Shown piece by piece: positions 45,306 through 57,186 of a DNA stretch of 64,000 nucleotides; the stretch's first letter is position 1; every line of letters begins with the position of its first letter. The stretch covers positions 55,402,397-55,466,396 of the forward strand of contig NC_037088.1 of the NCBI RefSeq assembly GCF_002994745.2, given 5' to 3'. The notes beneath the pieces are model-generated. The model was not told the DNA's origin. It did not search any database and saw only the letters and a list, made by a program, of their open reading frames with translations. The position numbers and the translations under genes were made by a program. This DNA comes from Rosa chinensis (lineage: Eukaryota; Streptophyta; Magnoliopsida; Rosales; Rosaceae).

Positions 45306-48300
45306 TTTTTTTTTTAAACATGAGAAATTTTATTAATTCATACGAATAACACCGTACACTAGGGCATCCAGGATGAAATCTGGAGCATGTGTGAACCAAT
45401 CCTGTTGAAGGTTCGAATCAAACTAATGCTAGCAAGTCTATGAGCTACACGATTTCCATCTCTTCTAACATGGTGCAAAGAAAAATTAGGACATTGAACT
45501 AGAAGCCCCTTGATATCAGCAACTAGAGGACTCAAAGGAGATAAATCACCAACTGAGGAGGAAATTGCCTGGACCGCAAGCAAACAATCACTTTCCTGTT
45601 CAGCTTGTAAGTAACCATGCTGCTGCATGAATCGAAGACCTTGTTGTATAGCTAGTAATTCGACATGTAGGGGAGAACTGACAAAGTCCTGTCTATAACA
45701 AAAGGCAGCAACAAAGATGCCCATGGAATTGTGCAAGACACCCCCCGCTCCTCCATGCTGAACAGTAGATAAAAATGAGCCATCCACATTCATTTTCAGT
45801 AACTCACCATGAGGGGGAATCCATTTCTTAATCACTGCATATTTTGGACTACTAGAATGGTCTCTAGATTGCGTAGCCCTTAGGTACTCCTTATACCAAG
45901 CCATGGCAGAAGCAATTAGCATGGAGTTGTACTTCTCCTTATCATTCCACAGTTTGTCATTACGGTTCTTCCAAATGCTCTAGAGACTAATGAACAGTTT
46001 ATCAAATACATGAGAAGGAAGAGATAGTACCCGTTCCAACAGCCATTCTTTCAAATTAAAGGCCGGAGTGACATAGATTGGAATTGAGAAAGGAGGTGAC
46101 TGTAGGATAGATTTGGCAATAGCACAATCACTTAAAACATGACTAATAGACTCATAAGGAGCTGAACAAAGAACACAATGCAGATCACCGATGTAACCTT
46201 TAGTACTTAAAGCTGCTCGAGTTGGAAGTATGTTGTGGGAAGCCCTTCAACCAAAGATAGTTACTTTACTGGGCACTTTAGCATTCCAAAGAGCCTTCCA
46301 GAGTGGTGCATAGGGATCTCCATAAGAGGAAGAAGCAGAATAGTTCCCCATAGACAGCTCCCTAGCCACTCTGTAAGTTGACTTAACTAAAAAGAAACCT
46401 TTTGGTTCTAATTTCCATGCAAAACTATCAGTGTTAAAATGTATGCTCAGCGGAATACACAACTTTAGTAGTTACATCTGCAGGGAAATATAGGTGAACA
46501 ACAGCCACATTCCAAGCGCATGAATTGTGATCGATCAAATCAGCAATTAACACAAAGATAGTATCCTTAGGTTTATTCAATAAATGGTGAGGAATATCTG
46601 GAATCCAATTATCCTCCCAAATACTAACCTTGGTGCCAGTTCCAATTTTCTAATACAAACCAACTTGTAAAACTGAACAAGCTTCCAAAATGCTTCTCCA
46701 AGAAAATGAGGGTCTATCACCCATATCAGCAGTGAGAAAGGTACCATGGGGGTGGTAAACAGCTTTGAGGACTTGAGCAACTAATGAATCTGGGTTGGAA
46801 ATCAACCTCCAACCTTGCTTGACTAGCATGGAAAGATTGTGGGCATGTAAATGCTTAAAGCTCATACCTCCCTCTTCTTTAGGTAGACACATTCTCTCCC
46901 AAGACCGCCAATGGATTTTTTTTCTTCTAATCAGTACTCCCCTAGAAGAAATCAGTGCATAATTGTTGTAAATAATCACATAAGGATTTCGGCAGCATAT
47001 AGCAACTCATAGCATAGGTTGGAATTGTCTGAGCAACAGCTTTAATCAAAACTTCTTTTCCTCCAGTACTCAGTAGCTTGGAGCGCCAACTAATGAGTTT
47101 TTTAGTTAGCCTCTCCTTTAGATAAGCAAAGATAGCCACTTTAGAATGCCCTATATGAATAGGCAAACCTAAATAGAGACCATGCTCAGAAACACATTGC
47201 ACTCCAAGGACGTCTGCCAATTGTGATTGAATTTAGCAGTCAACATTACCACTGAACACAACACTAGACTTATGTAGTAATTTGTTGACCTGGGGCTCTA
47301 GCGTAGACATTGAGAATCTGTTTAAACTGAGCACATTCATTGGTAGTAGCTTCCCCGAAAATAAAGCTATCGTCAGCATATAGCAAGTCATGAAGAGTAG
47401 GAGTAGAGGGAGACATAGACAAACCTTTGATTGTGCCGTGTTGAACTGAGGAGGAAATCAAGGCTGATAAGCCTTCAGCACAAAGTATAAAAAGGTATGG
47501 AGACAAAGGATCTCCTTACCTAATTCCCCTTGTAGGTAGAATGAAACCTAACGGATTTGATGTTGCCATAACCACATCAACCCATCTGCTACAAAAACCC
47601 AACCTCAATAACACTACCTCAAGGTAAGACCATTCTAATCTATCATAAGATTTTCTTATGTCTAACTTCAAGGAGAAAAAACCATCTGCTTGGTGTCTTA
47701 ACTTCTTCATGAAATGTGCTACCTCAATAGCTATAAGTGTATTATCCGAGATTCAGGGACAAAGGCACTTTGAAGTGGAGATATAATCTGAGGGAGAAGA
47801 ACTTTAAGTCTATTAGCAAGAACTTTGGAAGCTATCTTGTACACCACGTTACAAAGTGCAATTGGTCGTAGATCCGAGGCCAATTTTGGTTCTTTCACTT
47901 TGGGAATAAGAGTGAGATGAGTAAAGTTTGATTCCTGAGAGACTTGCGAAGTGTGCAAAAAATGCTTAACAGCCAAGCAAAATCATGATGAACTACATTC
48001 CAAAATTTTTGAAAAAAAGAAAGGAGACATACCATCTGGCCTGGGAGACTTAGAGGGATGCATTTGGAAAAGAGTCTTCTTAATTTCTTCATCAATATAG
48101 GGAGCAAGAAGTACCTCATTCATCAAATCTGTGACTTTAGGTTGTAATGCTTGATACATTATAGAGGTGGCTGCACTATCAGATCCCTCAGTATGAAAAA
48201 TGTTTTCATAATATCTAATAAGTGTCTCTGAAATCTGATCTTGATCAGAGGTCCACATCCCTTCCTCATTTATGATTCCTGTCACTTTATTTCGACTCCT

Positions 48301-49500
48301 TCGATTAGATGCTCGACGATGAAAGAAAGGTGTGTTCCTATCTCCTTCTTTCAGCCATTGAATATGAGACCGCTACCTCCAGTAAGTCTCGTTGCTTGTG
48401 AGTAGCTCATTAAGCCTGAACTGCAAAGCTTTCTTCTCCTCAAACTGAGAAGGTTCAAAAGGTTTACTCATAATAGTTGCAAGCTTATCTTGTACAAGTC
48501 TCATATCCACATGTCATTGTTGAAAAACACCGGCATGCCATTCAAGTAGAAGGTTTCCAGTATGTTTAATCTTCTGTCTAACTTGTAGCATTGGTGCTCC
48601 AGTAGAAGGAGTCATCCAACCACGGTCAACAACAAAAGAACACCCTTCATGCTGATACCACGTCTCCTCAAACCGGAAGCACTTAGGAAAAAACATTCTA
48701 CTTGGAGGCTCAGGGTTGACCTCAATTAAAAGAGGATTGTGATCAGATTTACTCAAGGGTAAGGTGATAGTTCTCGAAAAAGAAAACATATCTCTCCAAG
48801 TTAGGGTTTGACAAGCTCTATCCAAGCGCTCCTTTGTTGTTCTATTAGACCAAGTGAAACGAGATCCGACAAATCCCATATTTAGCAGTTCACAATCGAC
48901 TAGGGTTTGTCGAAATCGGTTCATCTGTGCCGCACTCCGAGGAAGGCCACCCGATTTGTCTGCTTGGCACAAGATTTCATTAAAGTCTCCAGCAACCAAC
49001 CAAGGAAGCAGAGATTGTCGAGCAAGAGCGCGTAGCAGATCCCAAGTGAAGATTCTCTCGCTAGATCTAGCAACTCCATAGATCTATGTAAATCTAAACA
49101 CCTTATTTGAGCCAAGTTCTCCAACTTCTGCATCAATATGATTCGATGAGTAATTACGTAGCCTCACCGAAACTTCATTGCGCCAAAGAAGTGCCAAACC
49201 TCTACACTCATCCTTGGAATCAACACAAAAATAGCCATCAAATCCTAAATTAGGCCGAACTGAGGTCAACAGATCTGGAGCAGCTAGGGTTTCTGAAAGA
49301 AAAATCAAACTGGGGCGTTTGAGAGGCACCATATTCAAGAGAGCATCTTGGGTCGGGGTGTTGTTAATACCTTGACAATTCCAAACAAGTATCTTGAAAG
49401 GAAGCATGATCGATACCAGCGAATTGCTGGAACTTGGGTGAGAGGAAAGGCTCTCCTAGCTAAAGCTTGATCGGTTTTATAAATTTGTTTGTTCTGTTAT
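45306..49500 (-). mobile_element. L1-type LINE with C-terminal RNase H, minus strand
   Basis: The 3' end on the minus strand is an AATAAA followed by a poly-A (plus T run at 45306-45315). The 5' end lies near 49,410-49,570, where simple repeats hide the junction. Domains in order are an endonuclease, RT, a zinc-type C-terminal region and RNase H, typical for plant L1 elements. The TSD cannot be fixed because both flanks are (ATT)n. A block of about 70 bases (GCTGGAACTTGGGTGAGAGG and following) occurs twice at 49,428-49,490 and 49,568-49,625. Confidence 0.9.
45359..49407 (-). pseudogene. LINE ORF2: endonuclease, reverse transcriptase, RNase H; disrupted
   Basis: Reading minus from 49407: KILVWNCQGINN starts the endonuclease. 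VAGDFNEIL and SDHNPLLIEV give its catalytic motifs (about 48,995 and 48,750). RT motifs follow: LIPKVKEPKLASDLRPIALC (47,915), KLDIRKSYDRLEWSYLE (47,660), GDPLSPYLFILCAEGL (47,510) and YADDSFIFGE (47,380). The RNase H domain at 45922-45359 starts KMNVDGSF. Stops and frameshifts (for example near 47,515, 47,230 and 46,245) break it. Confidence 0.9.
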
Positions 49501-49504
49501 TATT

Positions 49505-49567
<63 letters not shown>

Positions 49568-49697
49568 GCTGGAACTTGGGTGAGAGGAAAGGCAATCCTA
49601 GCTAAAGCTTGATCAGTTTTATACAGTTGTTTGTTGTTGTTGTTGTTGTTGTTCTTCTTCTTCTTCTTCTTCTTCTTCTTCTTCTTCTTCTTCTTCA
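49498..49697 (+). repeat. (GTT)n, (ATT)n and (CTT)n microsatellites at the LINE/F-box junction
   Basis: Trinucleotide runs lie at 49,502-49,566 (GTT then ATT) and 49,631-49,696 (GTT then CTT), separated by the repeated 70-base block. The last CTT run encodes serines in the F-box frame. The open frames through these runs (poly-Lys/Asn/Ile/Thr) are artefacts. Confidence 0.9.
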
Positions 49698-50771
49698 TGG
49701 TCCGATATTCCATTCGATATCATAACCCTAATTGCTCAACGTCTCCAAATTGTTGATCTCAAGCGCGTTGCCTCCGTATGCAAGACTTGGCGGCAAGCTA
49801 TTCTTGATGGAGGAGTTCAACCTCGTTCGAATATGCCATGGCTAATATGCTGGAAGAATAGAACGACCTCAGGCCAATTTTTCGATTTATGGTTAAACCA
49901 AACTTGCCCTCTCGACAAAATCACGTCTCAGGAACTAGTTAGAGAATCCTTTCTCAATGGTAGAGTCTGTACTTCGAAACATGGTTGGTTGCTCCTCTCA
50001 ACTGAAGTAGAAAACTCCAATGGTTCAAGGAGTTTTACGTACTTTTTTTACAATCCTTTTTGTAACAAGATTATCGAAGAAGTGCCTCAGTTATATTTGC
50101 CCAAGGATGAAGCCATGGTAATACTGACGTTCGGGGCAGCTCCGACTTCTCCTAATTATGTCATCTTTGTCATAACTGGAAGCTACATATTAAACACATA
50201 TAAGCTTAGAGATAGAGAATGGAGCAGTCGTACAATTGATCTTCCTTCTTCCATTAACCCATTTCGGGTTGATGTGACCTATATGGAAGGAACTTTTTAC
50301 TGTGCTTTTGATGGAGGTGCATCATTATGGGTAGGTAAATTCAACGTTGCTCTTCAAGATTGGACTGCAATGGATGATTGTTATTCCCCACTTTTAAACA
50401 TCAACTCTAGTTTACCTTGCTTTAAGCTGGTCGAGTCTGATGGAGATCTCTTATTGGCAGTTCATTGTAATTTCAGGATGGCGGGACCCATATCTATTCT
50501 CCGGTTTGATTGGTCTCAGAATGTTTGGATTCGACTTAGAAACTTGGGGAAACGAGTGTTGTTTTGCTCGCGGTTAGGAGCGTTTGCAATGCCAGCAGTG
50601 GGAGAGAGCAGTGAGTTTGCAAATATGATAATTTGGAGTTGGATGGCCAATGAATATTGTTGTATTTGTGATACTGAATGTACTTGGACTGAGAGTACTG
50701 ATAAGTTTCGGAAATTACTTTCAAGTAACGGTAGACAAACTTGGATTGAACCCCTCTCGCTGTGGGCATAG
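49698..50771 (+). CDS. F-box protein (DUF295-like), start codon missing
   Basis: The frame reads a serine run, then SWSDIPFDIITLIAQRLQIV, then DLKRVASVCKTWR, a clear F-box. DUF295/kelch-like residues follow to a stop at 50771. F-box proteins of this kind are substrate receptors of SCF ubiquitin ligases; the target is unknown. The frame is open back to 49602 but has no ATG before 49833. A start at 49833 would give 312 residues without the F-box. The ATG at 49697 is out of frame. The start was therefore probably lost when the LINE and the trinucleotide repeats arose beside it, or an upstream exon supplies it. No internal break is seen. Confidence 0.75.
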   Translation, partial: WSDIPFDIITLIAQRLQIVDLKRVASVCKTWRQAILDGGVQPRSNMPWLICWKNRTTSGQFFDLWLNQTCPLDKITSQELVRESFLNGRVCTSKHGWLLLSTEVENSNGSRSFTYFFYNPFCNKIIEEVPQLYLPKDEAMVILTFGAAPTSPNYVIFVITGSYILNTYKLRDREWSSRTIDLPSSINPFRVDVTYMEGTFYCAFDGGASLWVGKFNVALQDWTAMDDCYSPLLNINSSLPCFKLVESDGDLLLAVHCNFRMAGPISILRFDWSQNVWIRLRNLGKRVLFCSRLGAFAMPAVGESSEFANMIIWSWMANEYCCICDTECTWTESTDKFRKLLSSNGRQTWIEPLSLWA

Positions 50772-50941
50772 CTAATCTTTTACCCATCCTAACGTTCTGC
50801 ATGTACATGGACTAGACTACTCTTCTTAATTCAGTACTGATCTTAATCTTAATGAAAATAGAAGGAAACATATTACAATATGTTGATCCATTTCGATTAT
50901 TTTTATCATATATGATAACAGTGTTAGTACTTAGCAGCAAG

Positions 50942-52791
50942 TGTTTGGCTCCAAAATCAGTCTGGCGTGCAAACAGTCTCTTTTGAGTGCGCAGGCGTGC
51001 CAGCACCGTAGGGTGCAGTCGTCATCTCTTAACCTGACTTCTTCTCAAACGTTGTGGAAGAGGAGAGCACCAACCTCGTCACCAGGTTCTTTTCTCTGCC
51101 TTTCGGAAAAAGACTTTCGCCTTACGGATAAGGACTTGTGTTGTGATCTCTTGCGTCATCGAGTCGATACTTAACGTTGTAGGTTAAGCAGAGCAATCAC
51201 CAAGAAGTAGGAGAAAGCACGGATTTGCTAAAGCGTGACTTTAGCTTTGTTAGGTTGCGAGGGCGTTACCCTTGCTTCGCTGGTTTTCAACTAGGTAGGT
51301 TTGCTCCGGAGAGACTTTGATAATCGTTGAGATTGATTGAAGAGTTGTTCTTTTTTCTATATATATCGTCTTTAGCCTCTATATATAGGCTACTCGTCGA
51401 TTCTCCTTCCTAATATGAATGAAATACTATATTTTAGGTCACAGTTATTGGCCTTAAATCGAGTCAAAACACTTAATAGTTTTGATAATTATCGTAGGTA
51501 ATAATAGATTAACTCTGTCGTAGGGATGGCAATGGGGAGGGCAGGGTAAGGGGATTAAATTACCATCCCCATACCCGACTTCATTCCTCATCCCCTTACC
51601 CGCCCCAATCCTCGTGATAAGAAATTGGGGATTCCCCGTCTCTGTCCCTATTGGGGATTAGGTCCCCGTACCCGCCCCAATCCCCGTTAACTATATTACT
51701 AATTTATTATATAAATATTCATACAAATAATTATGGATTGTAAAGTATGAAGTTAAAATCAAACTTCAAAATAAAATAAATTATTTATTTCAATCAAACA
51801 AAGACAAATACAATTTCAATCAAACAAAAACAAATACAAGTCTTGCTTCAAAAAGAACAATAAAAGTCTGCATTCGACAAAAAAATTCCACAAGCAACTG
51901 CTTAGTGTAACCTAACAACTTGCTCATTCACTCCAACAAGGTGAAGTGAATAATATCAAAAACATATTTACAGAATTTAAATATTGACAAAAAGATGAAG
52001 TTTACATAAATATGTTTATTTATAAATAAGATTAAATATATATTTCAGATAATTCTTATTGGGTGGGTATGGGGTTGGGGATCAAAATACCATCCCCGCC
52101 CTGTACCCGATTTTAGAATTCGCATATTGGGGATCCCCGTCCCCGTTACCCGATTTCCCCCAAATTTCTCCCCGTTAGGGTCGAATACCCGATGGGGATT
52201 ATTGCCATCCCTAGAGCCTAGATTTTGTAGCCAAGGTTAATTGCCTCTTCGCCGTAGTCATTCTCTAGGCAAGGTAATTGCCTCTTGGGAACCAATCTCT
52301 TGGATACGTGCTCGCATATATTTTCATAGATTCATGCAATTAAGGATGAAGGCTTCCTTAATTCACGCATGCAAATATGTGAGTATATTGGCATCTTTCA
52401 TGCAACTAAGGAGAATCAAAGGAGATTCACCTTCCTTAATTGATTAAAGCCATGACCCGTGCCTGACTCCTTGTTGATCTTTTGCCAAATATGTCCATTA
52501 GAATCCTAGCCAAATACAACCATGAGGCCATCTTTAATGCAAAGATCTTTCCATATGCTCCATCTTTGTAGCCAATAAATAAACCACTATTAATTATCAA
52601 ATATCTATAGTAAACCAATAAGATCACGATTTGCCTTAAGATTACTTGGTCTTCAAGTAGGCCTTACTTTAACCTCTAAATAATATATTCCTTGAACCTT
52701 GAGGAAAATATATTGTTTGGGCCACGGATATTGGCCCTGTTCTCTTCGAGTCTCCCTTATTAGGAAAAAATGTTAATTTTGGGTTCAAACT
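50942..52791 (+). mobile_element. Solo LTR with nested hAT element, TSD GCAAG
   Basis: GCAAG at 50937-50941 and 52792-52796 flanks a block starting TGTTTGGCTCC and ending TTCAAACT (expected CA, one change). There is no coding domain. It resembles a Rosaceae Gypsy LTR from memory. Without the 693-bp hAT insert it would be about 1157 bp. The orientation is assumed. Confidence 0.6.
51521..52213. mobile_element. Non-autonomous hAT-type element
   Basis: The 693-bp element has 13-bp inverted ends TAGGGATGGCAAT. Its subterminal regions are rich in repeated CCCCGTACCCGCCCC-type strings in both orientations, with an AT-rich centre, a structure seen in many hAT elements. No transposase is present. I could not find an 8-bp TSD (left CTCTGTCG, right GAGCCTAG), so the ends may have mutated. 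Confidence 0.75.
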
Positions 52792-52796
52792 GCAAG

Positions 52797-53148
52797 AAAA
52801 CAACCAAATGTGATATCATGTTATCGCAACTCTCTCGTTTGATAATCCTCAGACAAACCTTAAACATATACAGGGACCCAAGCAGAGAGGGGAGAATTTA
52901 CTATGTTTTTGGATTTGTTGCAGTTTGTCGAGAGTGTCTCAATTACTAACCTACCTCCATATGTCGAGTCATATGAGCTTTATGTTACCCAATATAAAAA
53001 GTTAACAAATATTTGAAACTCAATAAGTTCGTTATTTGGTTAAGTATTTAAGCTTGGTTCCTCACCAGTGTAAACAAACCTTAGAAAACATAATGAAATT
53101 TCCAGTTAACACAGAATCTTATAATGCTGTGTGTGTGTGTGTGTGTTT

Positions 53149-53179
<31 letters not shown>

Positions 53180-54345
53180 CTGCTTTGTGCAGAAAAAAGT
53201 TCCATAAAGAAGCCATGCATGCATGAAAAGCAACCCACAAGGCATGGGTGATACTGAAACGTGGATACAATTAAGCTAGCTAAGCAAGGACTTCTTCTGT
53301 TACAATTTTCTTTTCCTTTCAATGGTTCACAGCTCAGTCTGAGATGGATGTTAGAGGGAGAGAGATAGAAGAGAATGAAAGAATCTTACAAACACCCTAA
53401 AGATAAGAATGATATGAATTAAATTAAAAATAATAATAATAATTGGAAAGCAGAGCCCGAACAGATCAGAGATAATAATGTAGCTCTGTGCAGCCACCAC
53501 GTTCCCTTTGTTATTGCCATTTACTAATTAAAATAGAGTACTCTGTAGTGATGCATGCCTCCATCTCTTGGACTTCAGCCAGCTCCTTTTTCCTTTTAAA
53601 GCGCATCTCCTGATCTCGGCCAACTGTTCCCTGCTATTCCACAGCCAAGCACACTGTTTTGTATACTGTATCAGTTTTTCACATCTCACGATTGAAATCA
53701 TAAATTGTTTCCTGCTAGGAAATTAGGCATATTCTACCATATATACTAAAATTGGATGATAAAAGAAAAAGATGCAAAATACAATCTTGATAAAACAATG
53801 CAAATTAGGGAATGCGTTATAGTATGTGCCGTTTCAGTTGAATTCAATCGATACGCCTTTACATACTTTTACATATCCTAAACAATAAGGGGGATTAATC
53901 GTAATCCCCAAAATAGAGAATGTAGTAATAATCTGTGACATGTCAGTTAAATTCGCCTTAAACGTAATTAGTGTTAGAGTACTTCAACACATCTTAAGCA
54001 TTTTCAGCAAAATTAAACTAATCAGAGCACATAATGACAGACTAAGGCGAACATAACGTTATATTTTGTTTGGAAATTATTTAAAAATAAAACTATGCAA
54101 AGTATTTAATAATTTCTTAACTGAACAAAATCCAATCTTCATTGTTGTTGAATCCATGTGGGTTCTGGCAAAATTGAGTTGGCAATTGGGGCAGGCGGGC
54201 AGCTCAATCCCAACCTCACGTGGCAGAATGATTAATTTCTGTTATATTAGTTTTCAATTTTGGGGCATTGACTAGGTTGAGCATGTTATGGCATGTGAGC
54301 AACTAGGAGCAGCATAAATAAAACCATAGTGGATGATCGGCGTAT
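52797..54345. other. Intergenic, no gene seen
   Basis: This AT-rich region is 3' of the RRM gene. A compound (GT)n(GA)n microsatellite lies at 53,128-53,180. The short open frames through it are artefacts. Nothing else is supported. Confidence 0.6.
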
Positions 54346-55740
54346 CTATCTACCTGTGTTATTGGGAGCAATTGAGGCCGGTTTTGACATGATTGCCGGG
54401 ACCGTTGCGACGTGACCTGCTGTGGTTGGGGGGAAGAATTGGGCAGGTAACCCCATTGTATGTGATTGATGGTGATAATGGTAAAGAGGGTACATTGGCA
54501 TCAATGTGTTTGGACCAACCATAGGCTGGTGGCTATGGTACACTTGAGGAGAGTAATGCCCATTCATGTAACTCCCACCAGTACTGTATCCCAGCTTCTG
54601 TAAAATCATCACCAACCCAAATCAAGGAACTGAAAAATCAGATCAAATGACCCTAAAATAAGCATTCTAGTAGTTAATCGAATTAAATGTTTTCTTGTTA
54701 GATATATAACATGTTTTTTTGTTCGAGCATTGATCGAGATTGACAACTGTATGACAATGTAACACCTTTTTAGACAAATAAATCCGGCTTGGATGCATTA
54801 ATCGAGATTGACAACCGTATAACAATGGAACACTTTTTTAAACGAATAGATCTGGATGAGATGTAAAAACTTACGTGATTGTAGCCCATATCAGTTGCAA
54901 TGTAGGTTGGGGAGTATCTGGAGAGATGAAAAGGAAAATATATATGACATTAGGTGCGGTCCAATAGTTACCACATAGATCCAAAAGAACACAAAAACTA
55001 ACAATATGGTGAAAATTGAAAAATCGGGTACAGTATACGTACCCATAGAATGGAACAGCCTGATGATGCTGGTGATGGAATGGTACAGAAGCTGCTGCTG
55101 GAGTCCCTGCCGGGTAGTACCATTGCACGTGATTTGCAGGTGCCGGCGCCGGCGCCGGTGACATAGACCTTGGTCCTCCACCATTTGATACTTCACAAAA
55201 CATAATCATACAGATTAATCAAATAGGACATGAAAAATTTGTAGTTTTGCAAAGAGTCCAAAATCCCACATGGAAAATGAGCGAGCAAGTTTACAATGCG
55301 ATATGTTCAATACCTCGTTGAGGAGGAGGAGTGGTGGTGGAAGCCGACCTAGGGCGGCGAGCCCCGAGCGAGGCCAGGTTGCAGTTGGCACGGCGGCCGT
55401 TGATGACCGGCGTGGCGTCCTCGCAAGCCTTCTTAGCCGCTTCAGCCTCCTTGAACGTCACCTATATATATACACGAACAACTTAATACAAGAATCACCA
55501 CAGCGGTCGGATCATGCAAACTTCAAAGTTTTGAAAGAGATAGATATGGAGACTTACGAAGCCGTAGCCCTTGGATCTGCCGGTGAGCTTATCAGAGATG
55601 ATGACGGCCTCCAAGATCTCACCGTACTTGTCGAAGTGCTCTCTCAGAGCCTCCTTGGGAGTCTCCCAGGCCAGCCCTCCGACGAAGACTTTGGTCAATG
55701 TCGTGTCGCCGAACTGGTTAACGTTGTTGCTCATTGTCAT
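54346..55740 (-). CDS. RRM RNA-binding protein, ARP1/RBM24-like
   Basis: Five exons join in frame: 55740-55558, 55461-55314, 55190-55043, 54917-54875, 54597-54346, giving 257 residues. The start MTMSNNVNQFGDTTLTKVFV matches the usual family N-terminus. A single RRM occupies about residues 10-85, with RNP2 KVFVGGLAW and RNP1 KGYGFVTF split by intron 1. The conserved GRRANCNLASLGARRPR follows. The rest is rich in Pro, Ala, His, Tyr and Met (prion-like composition). The family binds RNA; an Arabidopsis relative, ARP1, affects ABA-regulated germination. The last codon falls at a GTAGAT string that could also be a splice donor, so an extra C-terminal exon is possible. Confidence 0.9.
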
Positions 55741-55844
55741 TTGGAGCAAAACCAACGGAAACAATGGCTATGAAATCTCTGAGTGTGGTTTTCTATGGAC
55801 AAGTGAGCTGCAGAGAGACAAAGGTTTTGGGGGAGAGAAGAGAG

Positions 55845-55865
55845 GGAGGGTATATAAGGAGGAGG
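55845..55865 (-). promoter_or_regulatory. Possible TATA element of the RRM gene
   Basis: A TATATA string lies about 110 bases upstream of the ATG on the gene strand, within CT-rich sequence. The spacing fits a core promoter with a short 5' UTR. The transcription start is not known. Confidence 0.45.
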
Positions 55866-56349
55866 AGTGGGGGTGGAAATAAAATATTGGTAGCAAAACA
55901 GAGAGGCAGACAGATCAGCCTTGATAAGGAATATGTAGGTCATAAACTCATTTCTCTCTTTAGATTTTGGGGCGTTAAATAATATGCGTAGAACTAAGAG
56001 AGAAGACTGATCACGAAACGAGATGTAAATTCAGACATCTAGACATATATTTATGTGAAAGTATTGAGCGTACGTTCGACCTTAATTGGAGTTGTAAATA
56101 CAAATATTTTTGTTTAACATGACAGTGAGCGCTAAAAGAAATATCCGTTTTAGATTATCCTAACAGATGTTGGCGGGATTATCTCATTAAGGAGGCGGAG
56201 GCCTTTGTCGTAGAGCTACAATGACACAAGTTTCGATCAAAACGAGTTGTATATTATATTCTACAAACTTGGCGGTGTAATGTTGGCAAAAGGCTTTGCT
56301 TTTTCAAATTGTGTGAGCCCCGAAAATAATTCCACTAGAAAGAGACTCT

Positions 56350-57040
56350 GTCATGGGGCTGCAATGACACAAACTAAGAATGAGTTGTAATTTAACTAAA
56401 AATGAGATATAAACTGCACCAATTTATACCAATTTTTGGCATATCAATCAAGTTGTAAATCCAAAACATTTTGAAGTTGCATGTGCATATAATCATCGTA
56501 CGTTTTAACTAAGTTTCAGTCTTATATGTTTTAAACTTGTACCCATTTAAAACATTATACATGTGAACTGAGTTGTAAGTTTGATACATTTTGAACTCAT
56601 ACGTTCACGGAATCATTAGATTGTTGAACCGAATTAAAAACTCATACAAACTTAAAACTCTTACACATTTGAACTGAGATATAATATTAAACACTCGAAA
56701 TACACCTAAATTGTAAATAAATGGAACAAACATAGATACAGTTGTAAAGTCATTCATTTTAAACTTGTATCTACTTAAAACATCACATTTATTAACCAAG
56801 TTGTAAATGTAACATATTTTGAACTCACACGTGCATAGAATCATTACAAGCTTGAAGCCTTGAACCAAATTGTAAGTTCATAAAAAGATAAAATCATTAC
56901 CTCGGTATGTTATTTGAAATGCTCAAAACATAGGTAACATGTATATAAATGGAACACATAAATCGAAATAAATCTCAAATTGAAATATAAATTCATAATC
57001 TGAATACGTTAATTCGTAATTTTAAATGTTCAATTCATTA
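56350..57040. repeat. Diverged tandem repeat, unit about 110-120 bp
   Basis: Strings of the form AGTTGTAAnTnnnAnATTTTGAACTCA followed by ACGTGCATAGAATCAT recur near 56,454, 56,570 and 56,800, with partial copies between. Copies are strongly diverged. No frame runs through it, and no transposon family is recognised. Confidence 0.6.
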
Positions 57041-57059
57041 TACAATATACATAAAAACA

Positions 57060-57173
57060 GGTCAGTACCATTTGGTCTAGTGACATTGTTTCCTCTTTAA
57101 AAGTGGGAGGTTGTGAGTTCGACTCACGAAAAACTAATTATAGCATTTGAGTTGTTTATCTGATAAAAAAAAA
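57060..57173 (+). mobile_element. tRNA-derived SINE with 13-bp TSD
   Basis: ATACATAAAAACA flanks the element at 57047-57059 and 57174-57186. The body has an A-box-like TGGTCTAGTGACATTG and a B-box-like TGTGAGTTCGACTCACG about 30 bases on, then an A-rich tail. These are the internal RNA polymerase III promoter elements of a SINE. It resembles Au-type plant SINEs but is short (114 bp). Confidence 0.85.
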
Positions 57174-57186
57174 ATACATAAAAACA

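Noticed and set aside
49477..49713. Poly-Lys, poly-Asn, poly-Ile and poly-Thr open frame
   Set aside because: It is a translation of trinucleotide microsatellites.
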